A stretch of DNA of 64,000 bases from Hexactinellida sp. DTS-2022 (lineage: Eukaryota; Porifera; Hexactinellida): the NCBI GenBank assembly GCA_028753945.1, contig JAPNXP010000002.1, positions 11,346,001 to 11,410,000 on the forward strand, given 5' to 3'. Below, in pieces: positions 62,242 through 64,000 of the stretch; positions within the stretch are counted from its first letter, which is position 1, and each line of letters begins with the position of its first letter. The position numbers were made by a program, and so were the translations under genes. The notes below the pieces were generated by a model, which was not told where the DNA came from, made no database searches, and saw only the letters and a list, made by a program, of their open reading frames with translations.

Positions 62242-64000
62242 GGAAACATCCTTAAAACACTAATTTATCATTTTCTGAGTTTTTGACAGTCATTGCACAC
62301 AAACATTGGTTTTTCTCGATATAAGTCTCTTAAATGAATGTCAATTGAATGAGTGGAGTTTCAGTGGCACTGTTAGGACTCTTTTGATGATAAACACTCC
62401 TTATCATCAAAAGAAACAACTGGACACGTCGTAAAACCACTGATTTCTCTATTTGTGAGTTTTTGACAGTCATTGCACACAAGAATTGGTTTGTCTCTAT
62501 ATTAGGCTCTTAAATGAATGTTAATTGAGTTAGTGTAGTTTCATTGGCACTGTTAGGACGCTTTTGATGATAACACTCCTTATCATCAAAAGAAACAACT
62601 GGAAACGTCGTAAAACCTCTGATTTATCTATTTGAGAGTTTTTGACAGTCATTGCACACAAAAATTAGTTTTTCTTGATATTAGGCTCTTGAATGAATGT
62701 TAATTGCGTTAGTAGAGTTTCAGTTTTATTGTTAAGACACTTTTGATGATAACACTCCTTATCATCAAAAGAAACAACTGGAAACGACGTAAAACCTCTG
62801 ATTTATCTATTTGAGAGTTTTTGACAGTCATTGCACACAAAAATTAGTTTTTCTTGATATTAGGCTCTTGAATGAATGTTAAATGAGTTTCTGGAGTTTC
62901 AGTGGCACTGTTAGTAAATAATCGATGATAAAATCTTCTTATCATCAAACTAAACACCAGGAAACGTCCTTATTCCATTAATTTATCAATTGGGAGTTTT
63001 TGACAGTCATTGCACACAAAAATTGTTTTTTCTCTATCTTAGGCTCTTAATGAATGTTAATTGCGTTAGTAGAGTTTCTAGTTTTATGTTAGGACACTTT
63101 TGATGATAAACAATCCTTATCATCAAAAGAAACAGCTGGAAACATCCTTAAAACACTAATTAATCATTTTCTGAGTTTTTGACAGTCATTGCACACAAAC
63201 ATTGGTTTTTCTCGATATAAGTCTCTTAAATGAATGTAAATTGAATGAGTGGAGTTTCAGTGGCACTGTTAGGACTCTTTTGATGATAACACTCTTATCA
63301 TCAATAGAAACAACTGGAAACGTCGTGAAACCTCTGATTTATCCATTTGAGAGTTTTTGACAGTCATTGCACCGAAAAATTTGATTTTCTTGATATTAGG
63401 CTCTTGAATGAATGTTAATTGTGTTTCTTGAGTTTCAGTGGCACTGTTAGTACATAATCGATGATAAATTCTTCTTTTCATCAGACTAAACACCAGGAAA
63501 CGTCCTTAATCCTTAATTTATCAATTGGGAGTTTTTGACAGTCATTGCACACAAAAAATGTTTTTTCTCTATTTTAGGCTCTTAAATGAATGTTAATTGC
63601 GTTAGTAGAGTTTCAGTTTTATTGTTAGGAGACTTTTGATGATATACACTCCGTATCATCAAAAGAAACAGCTGGAAACATCCTTAAAACACTAATTTAT
63701 CATTTTCTGAGTTTTTGACAGTCATTGCACACAAACATTGGTTTTTCTCGATATAAGTCTCTTAAATGAATGTCAATTGAATGAGTGGAGTTTCAGTGGC
63801 ACTGTTAGGACTCTTTTGATGATAAACACTCCTTATCATCAAAAGAAACAACTGGACACGTCGTAAAACCACTGATTTCTCTATTTGTGAGTTTTTGACA
63901 GTCATTGCACACAAGAATTGGTTTGTCTCTATATTAGGCTCTTAAATGAATGTTAATAGAGTTAGTGTAGTTTCATTGGCACTGTTAGGACGCTTTTGAT
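62242..64000 (-). repeat. Terminal reverse monomers, repeat of 55075-56870 blocks
   Basis: The ggacacgtcg marker recurs at 62422 and 63854, matching 55256 (offset 7166, 40 monomers). The tract then repeats the gtgtttcttgag P monomer near 63420 and returns to the ggacacgtcg type before the window ends. Only satellite is seen. Confidence 0.75.

Larger units (their letters stand above)
45406..64000 (-). repeat. Satellite array, reverse orientation, same monomer family
   Basis: From 45406 to the window end every monomer reads as the reverse complement of the forward array: gagtttttgacagtcattgc replaces gcaatgactgtcaaaaactc, and ggcactgttaggac replaces gtcctaacagtgcc. Spacing is again about 179 bp, giving roughly 104 monomers by length. 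Monomers fall into three types defined by the segment after the gtcgt/gtcct/atcct box. P has cctctgatttatctatttgag, Q has ccattaatttatcaattggg, and R has acactaatttatcattttctg. No orientation change back is seen. No gene or mobile element is present. Confidence 0.97.
47201..64000 (-). repeat. Zone F: R-P-Q trimer-based higher-order array
   Basis: Reverse monomers occur mostly in the left-to-right order R, P, Q (about 538 bp per trimer), with occasional missing R or repeated P. In 51135-55074 this gives an exact 11-monomer unit. The zone also contains a segmental duplication of about 5.2 kb. No gene, transposon or unique DNA is present, and the window ends inside the array. Confidence 0.85.

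Noticed and set aside
52616-63493. Repeated open reading frames of 63-102 codons on the minus strand (52616, 54587, 56556, 61753, 63269, and shorter ones at 47240, 49189, 58706)
   Set aside because: They read across consecutive satellite monomers and recur only because the higher-order unit recurs. The same frame is closed by stops in most other monomers, and the peptides show no domain I recognise. They are chance open frames.
1-64000. CRISPR array
   Set aside because: Repeats are about 180 bp, contiguous and without unique spacers; no cas genes.
1-64000. CENP-B box in the monomer
   Set aside because: ttcgtttgatg matches the first part of the box pattern (TTCG, then A after four bases) but the following bases are ataa instead of CGGG, and no other monomer position fits better.
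1-64000. Identity with the Arabidopsis 180-bp or other well-known centromere satellites
   Set aside because: Length is similar, but the landmark words of this monomer do not match the known consensus sequences as I remember them; no search could be run.
1-64000. Promoters or TATA boxes in AT-rich segments
   Set aside because: TATA-like words recur in every monomer by base composition. Nothing downstream is a gene.

Overview
The whole 64 kb is one kind of sequence: an AT-rich (about two-thirds A+T by eye) tandem satellite with a monomer of about 179-180 bp. I see no gene, RNA gene, transposon or unique sequence anywhere. The organism is a eukaryote. A nucleosome-sized satellite with higher-order structure and a CAAAA-type motif suggests a centromeric or pericentromeric array, most likely of a flowering plant, but I do not recognise the family and an insect or other eukaryote cannot be excluded. 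Both ends of the window lie inside the array. By length there are about 250 forward and about 104 reverse monomers.

Layout. Bases 1-45398 carry monomers in one orientation (called forward) and 45406-64000 carry the same monomer reversed. The switch is a sharp junction: 35-bp perfect arms around a 7-base spacer at 45364-45440, placed exactly on a short dyad present in many monomers. The forward array has four zones. 1-15080 is strongly homogenised, with a higher-order period of 3449 bp (19 monomers plus a 41-bp extra) and a 3269-bp version one monomer shorter. 15081-30930 holds the same monomer variants reshuffled (periods 1653, 2153, 2552, 2731 bp). 30931-44320 is a distinct, more diverged subfamily. 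44321-45398 is a diverged zone without evident higher-order order. The reverse array begins with a diverged zone (45406-47200). It continues as 47201-64000, built from three monomer types (R, P, Q) arranged in trimers and an 11-monomer, 1970-bp higher-order repeat, with a segmental duplication of about 5.2 kb (47915-53100 and 56873-62237).

How it fits together. The spacings I measured between matching markers fit n x about 179.4 bp, plus 41 bp when one copy of an internal 41-bp duplication is crossed. This is the signature of repeated in-register unequal exchange or replication-slippage rearrangement. The two kinds of out-of-register event, the 41-bp duplication and the inversion, both break within or beside the same dyad (arms cttttgatgataa and its complement). 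That makes the dyad the best candidate for a functional or fragile element here.
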